Below, one piece after another: positions 8,971 to 16,560 of a stretch of 38,263 bases of DNA. The position numbers and the translations under genes were made by a program. Position 1 is the first letter of the stretch; every line of letters starts with the position of its first letter. This DNA comes from DATJLY01 sp035518375. GTDB lineage: Bacteria > Pseudomonadota > Alphaproteobacteria > ATCC43930 > CGMCC-115725. Below the pieces are notes generated by a model. That model was given only the letters and a program-made list of their open reading frames with translations. It was not told where the DNA came from and made no database searches. The stretch is from positions 1 to 38,263 of the forward strand of contig DATIXQ010000042.1 of the NCBI GenBank assembly GCA_035518375.1, in the 5' to 3' direction.

Positions 8971-9175
8971 GTCGAACTCCAATGTACGGCCGCCGTCTAT
9001 ACCCTTTCGTGGTTGGAAAATGCCAGCAGCAAACGTTGCGTTGCCACGCTTTTGCGCGTTTCGGGTTAAGTGTTTCGCCCTGCGGAACGCTCGAAACAAC
9101 CGAGGCTTGTAGACGGCCCGCAGTTACGCCTGCCGTTTCAAAAGTCCGGCGGCAAAAACGACTGCACCGCGTAGG

Positions 9176-9559
9176 TCAGCGCGGCGCCGCGATGGGAGTT
9201 GATTGCCAAACGATCTGCTGCCAGCCCTTGGCGGTGCGCTCCCACACGTTCGCAAAGCGCAGATTGAGATTGAGCACGCGACCGCCGGTCTCGACGTCAA
9301 TCTCGACCGCGCCGGTGAGAAAGGCGAAGCCTTCGCGTAGGCACACCGCCATGTCCTTGCGCTCGACGCGGCGGTATTTGACGGTGCCGCTCGTGATCGA
9401 GGCGATAAAGCTCTTCTTGGTATCGAGCCGCCCCGAGGAATGGGTGTAGACGATATCGTCCGACATGAGCCGCTCGAGCGTGGCCGCGTCGGCCGTCGTC
9501 ATCGCGCGCACGCGCTCGTCCTCAAGCCGCAGCAATTCTGCTTCCGCCTGGTTCGCCAT
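9176..9559 (-). CDS. Nuclear transport factor 2-like (SnoaL/DUF4440) protein
   Basis: 127-residue cone-fold protein of the NTF2-like superfamily: LLRLEDERVRAMTTADAATL (first helices), LMSDDIVYTHSSGRLDTKKS, an acidic and hydrophobic pocket strand set, and the terminal WERTAKGWQQIVWQSTP strand with a tryptophan pattern typical of DUF4440/SnoaL-like 2 members. Members include small hydrolases, isomerases and orphan binding proteins, so no reaction is assigned. The start is fixed at ATG 9559 by GGAGGT 9 nt upstream; a longer reading to 9613 would cross that site. No partner is obvious. Confidence 0.82.
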   Translation of the reverse strand: MANQAEAELLRLEDERVRAMTTADAATLERLMSDDIVYTHSSGRLDTKKSFIASITSGTVKYRRVERKDMAVCLREGFAFLTGAVEIDVETGGRVLNLNLRFANVWERTAKGWQQIVWQSTPIAAPR

Positions 9560-9909
9560 CGCTCTTACCTCCGCCGTGGGCCGCGACACTATCACGAGCC
9601 GCGGGTCCCGCACCTATCCCCCGGAATCGGGAAATTTTCACCCATTCGAGCGTCAAGTTAACGCAATGCTCGATTATTGCCACATGATTTGAAAGCCTTA
9701 CGCGATAGCGTTTGCGTTTAGATAACAGTTGCATTCGCAAGCGTCCCGTCGTCGGACCAAGAGCCTCGAATGACGAAGCGAGGCCGAGTTGCAGAACGGG
9801 GAAGGGGTGTCGTGCCGGCGCAGGGTCCGGCCTCGTTTAGAAGGAGATCGAGGGTCGTTGTGAAAATGGGCTGAGGGGCACTGAGCAACTTTTCTCAAGG
9901 AGGTGCCAC
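9560..9909. other. Intergenic region, AT-rich, divergent promoters expected
   Basis: 350 bp between the minus-strand NTF2-like gene and the plus-strand small protein. Bases 9640-9740 are clearly AT-richer than the surroundings and include GTTAAC at 9657-9662 and a short inverted repeat, GCAAT (9663-9667) with ATTGC (9676-9680). No convincing coding sequence is present. A minus-strand reading at 9698-9979 is arginine-rich and low-complexity, and looks like a shadow. It probably carries promoters for both flanking genes, but no unambiguous -35/-10 pair was found. Confidence 0.5.
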
Positions 9910-10083
9910 GTGCAAGACCGCTCATCGATACGACGCAATATCGAACAGTACCGCGCCGTGCTGCAGCGCGAATTGCCAAGCAGCGTGCGCTTAGTCCTCC
10001 GACAACTGCTCGCGGACGAGATTGCGAAGCTCGCCCAGGCCGAGCACCGGGAGGCGATCGACCACGATCAGCTGGTCACCTAG
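9910..10083 (+). CDS. Small 57-residue protein, conserved helical type
   Basis: A short GTG-started gene that is easily missed. A near-perfect ribosome site, AAGGAGGT, ends 5 nt before GTG at 9910. The product begins VQDRSSIRRNIEQYRAVLQ and contains VLRQLLADEIAKLAQ. The pattern NIxxYRxLLxxE ... LLAxExAKL is common in short alphaproteobacterial proteins of unknown function. It should be one helical hairpin, cytoplasmic, without a signal peptide. It ends 36 bp before the LapG-like protease gene and may be the first gene of that operon. The function is unknown; the ribosome site and codon pattern make it a real gene. Confidence 0.72.
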   Translation: MQDRSSIRRNIEQYRAVLQRELPSSVRLVLRQLLADEIAKLAQAEHREAIDHDQLVT

Positions 10084-10119
10084 CCGACGCAGCGCGTTCG
10101 CCGCTGACCGGGCGATCCC

Positions 10120-10821
10120 ATGCAACGCCAACATCGATGCCGGCTTCTCCTGCCGGCCCTCGGCTCGCTTCTCGCCGTGCTGCTCGGGCCGCTGACGAGC
10201 GGCGACGCGCGGGCGAGCGCCGAGCTTTTCGGCACGCGGCAAGTCTATTTCGCCGATCTCGACCCCTTCACCAAGTGGAACGAGGTCGTGGCGCGCACCG
10301 AGCATCAGATTGCCGATCCGCGCGAGCTCTGTCCGAACGGGCTCACTGATCGCGGCTGCGTGCTCGCACGCTGGCGGGCGTTCGTTGCCGCGATGAGCCG
10401 TCTGCCGCTCGCAGAGCGCGTGGCGCGCGTCAATAGCGCGTTGAACGGCGTGCGCTATGTCCCGACGGCCGTCAATTGGCATGACGGCGACCATTGGGAG
10501 ACGCCGTTCGAGTTCCTCGAGTACGGCGGCCAATGCGAGGATTTCGCTATCGCGAAGCTCGTGGCGCTGTCGCAAACGGGCGTCGCCGAGCGTGATTTGC
10601 GGCTCGTCGTGGTGTGGGACGAGGTCAAGCGTCTGCCGCATGCCGTCGCCGTCGTCTATGTCGATGGCAAGGCGCTCGTCCTCGACAACCAAATCAAAGA
10701 GGTGATGCCCGACACGGAAATCGGGCGCTACGTGCCTTACTACGCCATCAATCGCCAAGGCTGGTGGCTGTCCGTCGCCGCGGACGGCGCGCCGCCTGTG
10801 CGGAGAGAGGTTTCGCCATGA
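10120..10821 (+). CDS. Periplasmic transglutaminase-like cysteine peptidase (BTLCP, LapG-like)
   Basis: 233-residue protein with a signal peptide (residues 1-32; hydrophobic LLLPALGSLLAVLLG, cleavage near ARA). The mature part is the bacterial transglutaminase-like cysteine proteinase fold. The catalytic triad reads C139 in GGQCEDFAIAK, H174 in LPHAVAVV and D189 in LVLDNQ. The best-known member, LapG, cuts large surface adhesins in the periplasm and is held inactive by the c-di-GMP receptor LapD. Neither LapD nor a large adhesin is in this window. Its stop overlaps the start of the CHASE2 cyclase by ATGA, so the two are translationally coupled. This suggests its activity is tied to envelope-sensing cAMP synthesis. 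Family secure, target unknown. Confidence 0.9.
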   Translation: MQRQHRCRLLLPALGSLLAVLLGPLTSGDARASAELFGTRQVYFADLDPFTKWNEVVARTEHQIADPRELCPNGLTDRGCVLARWRAFVAAMSRLPLAERVARVNSALNGVRYVPTAVNWHDGDHWETPFEFLEYGGQCEDFAIAKLVALSQTGVAERDLRLVVVWDEVKRLPHAVAVVYVDGKALVLDNQIKEVMPDTEIGRYVPYYAINRQGWWLSVAADGAPPVRREVSP

Positions 10822-13019
10822 GCGCGACCAAAGCCATGTTCCCGTCGGTTCGTGCGCTCTCGCGGCGCGCGAGCCTCACCACGGCCGGCCTCGTGCTGGT
10901 CTTCGTCGGCGCGGTGGCGCTGCGCGTCGCCGATCCGCTGCCGATCAAGGCGCTGCGCGAGTTCGTGTTCGACAGTTTCGAACGTTGGTCGCCGCGCGAG
11001 TATCGCGATGCCGGGGTACGCGTCGTCGACATCGACGATCAGAGCCTCGAGCGGATCGGCCAATGGCCGTGGCCGCGCAGCATGGTTGCCGCGTTGATCG
11101 ACCGGCTTGGCGCTGCGGGCGCGGCTGCGATCGGCGTTGACGTTGTCTTCGCCGAGCCCGATCGATCCCCGCCGACGATGACCGATGCGTGGCGCGACAA
11201 CGACACAATTCTTGCCCAGGCGATCCACCGCACGCCGACCGCGCTCGGGATCGTGCTCGGCCCGCGCACGACGGCGCATCCGACGCCAGCCTGGGGGCTC
11301 GCGACCGAAGGTGCGGATGTCGGTCCTCGCCTCGATGCTTTCGCTGGCGCGATCCAGAACCTGCCGGTGCTGCAAAACGCCGCGTCGGGCTTCGGCGTCT
11401 TGAACTTCGTGCCGGACCACGACGGCGTCGTGCGCACGATGCCGCTCCTGTTCCGCGTTGGCGGCGACTTTTATCCGTCTCTGCCGCTTGAGCTTCTGCG
11501 AGTTGCCGAGCGTGCTTCGACCTATGTGATCAAGGGCAGCGGCGCCTCGGGCTTCTCCGCGCTCGGCGAGGATGCGGGCATGAACGGGCTCCTCGTCGGC
11601 AAGCGCGAGGTTCCGACCGATGCGAATGCCCGCGTCACCTTCTACGACACCGGCTACGAGCCGCAACGCACAATCCCGGCTTGGCAGATACTAGACGGCT
11701 CGCTCGGGCCCGATGCGCTTGCCGGCAAGATCGTGCTCATTGGCGCCAGCGCCGGCGGCCTCAACGACCGTGTCGCCACGCCATCGCGGCCGCTCGTCAC
11801 GGGAACCGAGGTCGATGCGCAGATCCTCGAGCAGATGCTGCTCGGCACGATGCTGCGCCGGCCCAACTGGATGACAGGCGCCGAGCTCATATGGCTTGCG
11901 ACGCTCTGCGGCCTCTTGATGCTGTTTCTTGCCCGCGTCGGGCCGGTTCTGGCGGCTGCGCTCGGCGGCGCCACGGTGGCGCTGTCGGCGGTCGTCTCGT
12001 GGGTCGCCTTCCGGCGGCTTGGCCTGTTGTTCGATCCGGTCTATCCCGCGCTCGGCGCGGCGGCGCTTTATCTCGCGCAGTCGCGGCTCTTCTTCCTGCG
12101 CACCGACAAGGATCGCCGCCAGCTCAAGAACGCATTCGAGCATTATCTGCCGCCACAGCTCCTCGGCGCCATGGCGAAGGATGCCTCGCTTCTGCGCCTC
12201 GGCGGCGAGGTGCGCGACATGTCGATCCTGTTCTGCGACATCCGCGGCTTCACGAGCCGTGCCGAGACCATGGATGCGCAGGCGCTCACCCATTTCGCCA
12301 ACGGCTTCTTCACGCCGATGACCGAGCGCGTCATGGCGCGCGGCGGCACCGTCGACAAATATATCGGCGACTGCCTCATGGCGTTCTGGAACGCGCCGCT
12401 GCCCGAGCCGCGGCATGCCGAATACGCGGTGCGCGCCGCGCTCGACATCAGCACGACCCTCGTCGGCCTCAATGCGCGCTGGCGCGCCGACGCGATGCGC
12501 ACGGGTGGCACCTTCGCTCCCGTCGCCGTTGGCATCGGCATCGCGAGCGGCCCGTGCTGCGTCGGCAATATCGGCTCCGAGCGGCGCTTCAACTATTCCG
12601 TCCTGGGCGATGACGTCAATCTCGCCTCGCGCCTCGAATCCCAGACCAAGGTCTATGGCGTGCCGATCATCGTCAGCGAGGCGACGCAGGCGACGATCCG
12701 GCATTTCGCGGCGCTCGAGCTCGACCTCCTGCGCGTCAAAGGCAAGTCGCAGCCGCATCGGATCTTCGCCGTGCTCGGCGACGAGGCGGCCGCGGCCGAG
12801 CCGTGGTTTGTCCCCTTGGCCGAACGCCACAGGGCGATGCTCGCCGATTTCCGTGCCGGCAATTTCATGGCGGTGCGGCAGCATCTCCTGCGCCTGCGCG
12901 TAACGGCGCCGGAGACCCTGCGCGTCCTCTATCGTCTTTACGAGGAACGGATCGAGCGCTTCGGCACGGCGGCGCCGGCGGCGGATTGGGACGGCGTGAT
13001 GGTGGCCGAGACGAAATAG
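10818..13019 (+). CDS. CHASE2 domain class III adenylate cyclase
   Basis: 733-residue membrane enzyme. A transmembrane helix at about 18-38 is followed by an extracytoplasmic CHASE2 sensor (about 40-345), three membrane helices at about 352-428, then a class III nucleotide cyclase domain (about 465-640). Catalytic residues are intact: metal aspartates D474 (FCDIRGFT) and D518 (YIGDC), adenine-selecting K514 and D599, and transition-state N601 and R605 (GDDVNLASRLE). It should make cAMP in response to a periplasmic cue. The start is ATG 10818, overlapping the protease stop and preceded by AGAGAGG. The C-terminal tail ends WDGVMVAETK, like the second cyclase in this window. It ends exactly where the OmpA-lipoprotein gene ends on the other strand. 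Confidence 0.93.
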   Translation: MSATKAMFPSVRALSRRASLTTAGLVLVFVGAVALRVADPLPIKALREFVFDSFERWSPREYRDAGVRVVDIDDQSLERIGQWPWPRSMVAALIDRLGAAGAAAIGVDVVFAEPDRSPPTMTDAWRDNDTILAQAIHRTPTALGIVLGPRTTAHPTPAWGLATEGADVGPRLDAFAGAIQNLPVLQNAASGFGVLNFVPDHDGVVRTMPLLFRVGGDFYPSLPLELLRVAERASTYVIKGSGASGFSALGEDAGMNGLLVGKREVPTDANARVTFYDTGYEPQRTIPAWQILDGSLGPDALAGKIVLIGASAGGLNDRVATPSRPLVTGTEVDAQILEQMLLGTMLRRPNWMTGAELIWLATLCGLLMLFLARVGPVLAAALGGATVALSAVVSWVAFRRLGLLFDPVYPALGAAALYLAQSRLFFLRTDKDRRQLKNAFEHYLPPQLLGAMAKDASLLRLGGEVRDMSILFCDIRGFTSRAETMDAQALTHFANGFFTPMTERVMARGGTVDKYIGDCLMAFWNAPLPEPRHAEYAVRAALDISTTLVGLNARWRADAMRTGGTFAPVAVGIGIASGPCCVGNIGSERRFNYSVLGDDVNLASRLESQTKVYGVPIIVSEATQATIRHFAALELDLLRVKGKSQPHRIFAVLGDEAAAAEPWFVPLAERHRAMLADFRAGNFMAVRQHLLRLRVTAPETLRVLYRLYEERIERFGTAAPAADWDGVMVAETK

Positions 13020-13607
13020 CTAGCGCACGGTGATTTCGGTGCGCCGGTTGCGCGGCTCGTAGACATCGCGCGATTCGACGAGCGGATCGTTCGCGCCATA
13101 ACTCGTGACCGAGATTGCCGTCGCCGGCACGCCCGCCGTCGTCAAGTCGGCGCGGATCGCCTCGGCGCGGCGGAGCCCAAGATCGCGGTTATAGGATTCC
13201 GGTCCCGAGCGATCGGTGAAGCCGATGATCGCGACCTCCGCCGCCGGGCGCGCCGCCACCGCCGCGACGAGCGCCGTCAGGTCGCCGCGGGAATTCGCCG
13301 TAAGTTCGGCGGAATCGAAATTGAAGTAGAGGATCCATTTCCGCGGCTCTGCCGGGTGGAAGGCGAGCGCGTCGCTCCAATCCTTGCCGATCTCGGCCGT
13401 GCTCAGCTGGACCGGCTTGGGCACGCTCTTGCGGCTCGACAGCTCCACCGCTTCGCCCGGACGGTCGAGCTTAACGACGCCGGCATCGTTGGTGATCGTC
13501 ACCGCCGAAGGAGCGCCGCTGTCGAGCAGCACGATGCGTGTCTCATCGGCGCATCCGCCGAGCGCCATCGCCGCCGCGACGACGAGCGCGTTTGCCCAGC
13601 GCTTCAT
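13020..13607 (-). CDS. OmpA-family lipoprotein
   Basis: 195-residue lipoprotein. The signal ends in the lipobox LGGC with the acylated cysteine at 19. Residues about 85-195 form an OmpA C-terminal domain that binds peptidoglycan: WILYFNFDSAELT, IIGFTDRSGPESYNRDLGLR, and a final RNRRTEITVR. The N-terminal 60 residues hold a short beta-rich segment (DSGAPSAVTITNDAGVVKL). Its ATG overlaps the FecR-like gene's stop by 4 bp, so both are made together, and its stop abuts the stop of the CHASE2 cyclase with no gap. It probably anchors a sensor assembly between outer membrane and peptidoglycan, which is inference from context. Confidence 0.92.
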   Translation of the reverse strand: MKRWANALVVAAAMALGGCADETRIVLLDSGAPSAVTITNDAGVVKLDRPGEAVELSSRKSVPKPVQLSTAEIGKDWSDALAFHPAEPRKWILYFNFDSAELTANSRGDLTALVAAVAARPAAEVAIIGFTDRSGPESYNRDLGLRRAEAIRADLTTAGVPATAISVTSYGANDPLVESRDVYEPRNRRTEITVR

Positions 13608-14053
13608 TGCCCGGTCTCGATGAGGAGCCTCGTGCCCCGGACGCCCACGGTGCCGACTGTCGTGTTGATCGTGACCGCGTCGGGCTGGTTCTTCTCGATG
13701 AGGCCGCTCACATACATCAACGTTCCGCGCGTCATCTCCATGACGAAGGCATATTTGTTCTCGCGCGGATGATAGAGATACACGGTCAGCGCGATTCGTG
13801 TCTTGGGCCCCAGCGACAACGTTGTATTGTCGACGAAGGTGACGCCCACCGCGGCCGCGGCGCCTGTCTCGATCACGTCGTCCTGATGCAGGATGGAGCC
13901 CACGCGGGCATCAGACCGCTGGCCGTCGCGCATGACCGCGACCGGGCCTTTAACGGTCTTAACCATACCGATCTCGGCGTCGTCGGCATTAACAGGGCCG
14001 AGGGTTAACAGCAGGACGAGGAAGCATGCGACAACGAAAAGTGCCGATCGCAT
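13604..14053 (-). CDS. FecR domain periplasmic protein
   Basis: 149-residue secreted protein: signal peptide 1-23 (LFVVACFLVLLLTLG, cleavage near VNA) followed by a FecR-type beta domain (GMVKTVKGPVAVMRDGQRSD, VGSILHQDDVIETG, VGVTFVDNTTLSLGP, TTVGTVGVRGTRLLIETG). Unlike true FecR anti-sigma regulators it has no cytoplasmic part and no sigma gene beside it; this free-standing type is usually found near CHASE2 cyclases, TPR and OmpA-like proteins. AGGAG lies 6 nt before ATG 14053. It is translationally coupled to the OmpA lipoprotein. The likely role is as a ligand-binding or scaffold element of an envelope sensor. Confidence 0.9.
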   Translation of the reverse strand: MRSALFVVACFLVLLLTLGPVNADDAEIGMVKTVKGPVAVMRDGQRSDARVGSILHQDDVIETGAAAAVGVTFVDNTTLSLGPKTRIALTVYLYHPRENKYAFVMEMTRGTLMYVSGLIEKNQPDAVTINTTVGTVGVRGTRLLIETGQ

Positions 14054-14197
14054 GGGCGCTCCTGGGAATGTTCGAACCTCTCGTACGTCCTCCGTTGACG
14101 GGCTCGTCGCGCAGACGCCGCGATCTTTGCCGCGGCGTTCTAAGGCAAATCTATCACAAAAGCGTATACGATGGCATGCGTCCTCGCGGCAGAGACG

Positions 14198-14217
14198 GTC
14201 TCACAAGGACGTGAGAC
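14198..14217. promoter_or_regulatory. Perfect 7-bp inverted repeat before the MFS gene
   Basis: GTCTCAC, a 6-bp spacer and GTGAGAC form a perfect inverted repeat about 75 bp before the MFS start. It could be a dimeric repressor site or a small hairpin in the leader. The surrounding 239-bp divergent region also carries the palindrome CGTATACG near 14163. Function unproven. Confidence 0.35.
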
Positions 14218-14292
14218 TTTGCCCACGCTCATCCCTCACTGTGGGCGGGCTGCCCATTGTAAGTGGATGCGGGCTCGATCAATGTCGGGTCC

Positions 14293-15543
14293 ATGCCGAG
14301 CGAGATCGCACTCACAGTCGCGGCTGGCCGCGCCCGTGCCCCAAGCATCGAAAGCCGGGCATCGTGGGTCGCCGCCATCACCGCGCTCGGCATCATGTCC
14401 GTAACATTGGGCGCGCCCTTCATCTCGATCGTGGCGCTGCGGCAGATCTCGGAGGAGCTCGGCACGACGCGCCAGATGGTGTCGCTGTGCGCGTCCCTGT
14501 CATGGCTCGGCGCTGCGCTCGGCGGCCCCATGATGGGCCGCGCAGCCGAGCGCTTCGGCGAGCGGCGGACGGTGGTGCTGGGCGCGGCGATGAGTGCCGC
14601 CGGTCTCGCGCTCGCGGCGAGCGGCGGCGCCGCCACGCTTCTCCTCGGGCACGGCCTCTTCATCGGCCTTCTCGGCAACGGCGCCATCAATGCGCCGCTC
14701 TATGTCTATGTCTGCCGCTGGTTCGACCGCCGGCTCGGCTCCGCCATCGCCCTCATTTCGAGCGGCGCTTATGTCGCGGGCGTGCTGTGGCCCGAGCTGT
14801 TCCAATTCTCTGTCGCCGGCGGCGGCTGGCGCGTGACCATGCTCGGATACGCCGCGTTCGAATGCGTAGCGGTCATTCCGGCGGCGCTTTGGCTGCTGCG
14901 GCCGCCGCCCGCTCGCGTGGCATCGACCGCGGCGGCGCACGGCCACGACGGCAAGACGCGCGTCCTCGGCATGCCGGCGACCCTCGCCACGACGCTGCTC
15001 CTTGCGGCATCGTTCTCGTGCTGCGTCACCATGTCGATGCCGCAAACTCATCTCGTCGCCTTCTGCGGCGACCTCGGCATTCCGGGCGTCACCGGCGCCG
15101 GGATGCTGTCGGTACTCCTGGCGTCCGCGTTCTTCAGCCGGCAATTCTGGGGCTGGGTCGCAGACCATATGGGCGGCCTGCGCGCCTCGCTCGCGGCCTC
15201 GACCGTGCAGGCGGTGGCGATGACGGGCTTCCTTCTGACGCAAAGCGAGACCGGCCTGTTCGCCGTCTCTGCCGTGTTCGGGCTCGGGTTCAGCGGCATC
15301 GTTCCGGGCTACATCGTCGCTATCGGACAACACTTCCCGGCGGCGCAGGCGGTGCGGCGCGTGCCGCTGCAGATGTTGTCGAGCGGCATGGGGATGGCGT
15401 TCGGCAGCTGGTCGGCGGGCGCGCTCTACGACGCGTTCGGAACGTACGTGCCGGGCTTTTCGCTCGGCGTCGGCTTCAATTTCATCAATCTCGCGTTCCT
15501 CTCGACCCTCGTCCTGTTCGAGCACCGGCGCGGACGGAGCTAG
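14293..15543 (+). CDS. Major facilitator superfamily transporter
   Basis: 416-residue, twelve-helix carrier. Typical MFS features are visible: the loop 2-3 motif GRAAERFGERRTVVLG near 90 and repeated glycine-rich helices (GHGLFIGLLGNGAINAPL, SVLLASAFFSRQFWGWVADHMGG). The WGWVADHMGGL segment is the loop 8-9 counterpart. The pattern matches oxalate/formate antiporter-like or monocarboxylate-type MFS proteins, so an organic acid is a reasonable guess. The start is uncertain: ATG 14293 is taken, and GTG 14263 is in frame; neither has a strong ribosome site. The next gene starts 2 bp after the stop, so it forms an operon with the EamA carrier and the NtaA-like monooxygenase. Confidence 0.9.
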   Translation: MPSEIALTVAAGRARAPSIESRASWVAAITALGIMSVTLGAPFISIVALRQISEELGTTRQMVSLCASLSWLGAALGGPMMGRAAERFGERRTVVLGAAMSAAGLALAASGGAATLLLGHGLFIGLLGNGAINAPLYVYVCRWFDRRLGSAIALISSGAYVAGVLWPELFQFSVAGGGWRVTMLGYAAFECVAVIPAALWLLRPPPARVASTAAAHGHDGKTRVLGMPATLATTLLLAASFSCCVTMSMPQTHLVAFCGDLGIPGVTGAGMLSVLLASAFFSRQFWGWVADHMGGLRASLAASTVQAVAMTGFLLTQSETGLFAVSAVFGLGFSGIVPGYIVAIGQHFPAAQAVRRVPLQMLSSGMGMAFGSWSAGALYDAFGTYVPGFSLGVGFNFINLAFLSTLVLFEHRRGRS

Positions 15544-15545
15544 GC

Positions 15546-16511
15546 GTGCTGGGCGGGATTCTGGCGTTCTGCTCGGCGATCACGTTCGCCATCAGCAACG
15601 CGGCCGTGCGTCGCGGCGTGCTGAGCGGCTCGGCGCTGCAGGCGATGGCGATGTCGATCCCGATCGGCGTGCCGGTCTTCCTCGTGGCGCTTCTCGCCGG
15701 CGGCGCGCCGGGCGCCATCGCCGGGCTGCCGCAGCGTGCGGTCATCGCTTTCGCCGTCACGGGAACGACCCATTTCGTCATTGGCCGCTATGCCAACTAC
15801 CGCGCCATCGGCGCGGTCGGCACGAACCTTGCGGGGCCGGTGCTGCAGTTCAATCTCGTCGTGTCGCTGGCGTTGGCGATCGCGTTCCTCGGCGAGACAA
15901 TGACGCCGCTGCGCATCGCCGGAATTGTCCTGATCTTCGGCGGACCCGTGGTCGTCTCGCGCGAAACCGCACGCAGGTCGCACTCCGCGCATCAGCTCGA
16001 CTTCACGCCGCTCCACGCCGAAGGCTATCTCTGCGCGGCGCTTGCCGCGCTTTGCTATGGCCTGACGCCGGTGCTCGTCCGTTACGCGGCGCAAGGCCGC
16101 GGCCTCGAGGCGACGCTCGCCGGCGGCCTCATCAGCGCCACGTCCGCCACGGTCGTCGTCACCCTGCTGCTGCTCGCCGCGCCGGGCCAGTGGCGGGCAA
16201 TCCGCAACGTCAATCTCGGCGCCGCCAAGTGGTTCCTGTTTTCTGCGGTCACGGTCTACATATCGCAGCTTTTCTATTACATGGGCCTCGCGTTCGCGCC
16301 GGTGACGATCATCGCGCCCATCGCGGCGTTGAATAACATCCTGCGCATCTATGCGTCGCGTTGGCTCAACCCGCGCCACGAAGTGTTCGGGCCGGAAGTG
16401 ACGATCGCGACCATCCTGTCGTTCCTCGGGGTCGTGCTCCTGTCGCTCAGTGCGGACATACTGCCCCTGCCGCCGGCGTGGGCACGGGTGCTTGCCTGGC
16501 ATTGGCCGTGA
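15546..16511 (+). CDS. EamA/DMT family transporter
   Basis: 321-residue protein with ten predicted membrane helices in two EamA halves (about 1-140 and 158-310). The first has GTTHFVIGRYANYRAIGAVG and LAIAFLGETMTPLRIAGIVL; the second has YYMGLAFAPVTIIAPIAALN, the repeated EamA signatures. It exports or imports small metabolites. The start is GTG 15546 with GGAG 6 nt upstream, 2 bp after the MFS stop. A longer open frame runs back to 13893, but it crosses the MFS and FecR genes and has no coding character there. Two unrelated carriers followed by a monooxygenase suggests handling of one organic compound. Confidence 0.88.
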   Translation: MLGGILAFCSAITFAISNAAVRRGVLSGSALQAMAMSIPIGVPVFLVALLAGGAPGAIAGLPQRAVIAFAVTGTTHFVIGRYANYRAIGAVGTNLAGPVLQFNLVVSLALAIAFLGETMTPLRIAGIVLIFGGPVVVSRETARRSHSAHQLDFTPLHAEGYLCAALAALCYGLTPVLVRYAAQGRGLEATLAGGLISATSATVVVTLLLLAAPGQWRAIRNVNLGAAKWFLFSAVTVYISQLFYYMGLAFAPVTIIAPIAALNNILRIYASRWLNPRHEVFGPEVTIATILSFLGVVLLSLSADILPLPPAWARVLAWHWP

Positions 16512-16560
16512 GCGCGGCGCGCCGTTGCGCAACCGCCGCACCGGCGCGATCATCCGCACC

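Noticed and set aside
7267..9069. A 600-codon plus-strand reading
   Set aside because: It runs antisense to the LLM and HTH genes and is His/Arg/Ala-rich without domains.
9698..9979. 93-codon minus-strand reading in the 9560-9909 gap
   Set aside because: No ribosome site, Arg/Ser-rich, overlaps the well-supported small plus-strand gene.
13893..15545. N-terminal extension of the EamA carrier frame (to make an 872-residue protein)
   Set aside because: The extension overlaps the FecR and MFS genes out of frame and reads as low-complexity sequence; GTG 15546 with GGAG is the true start.
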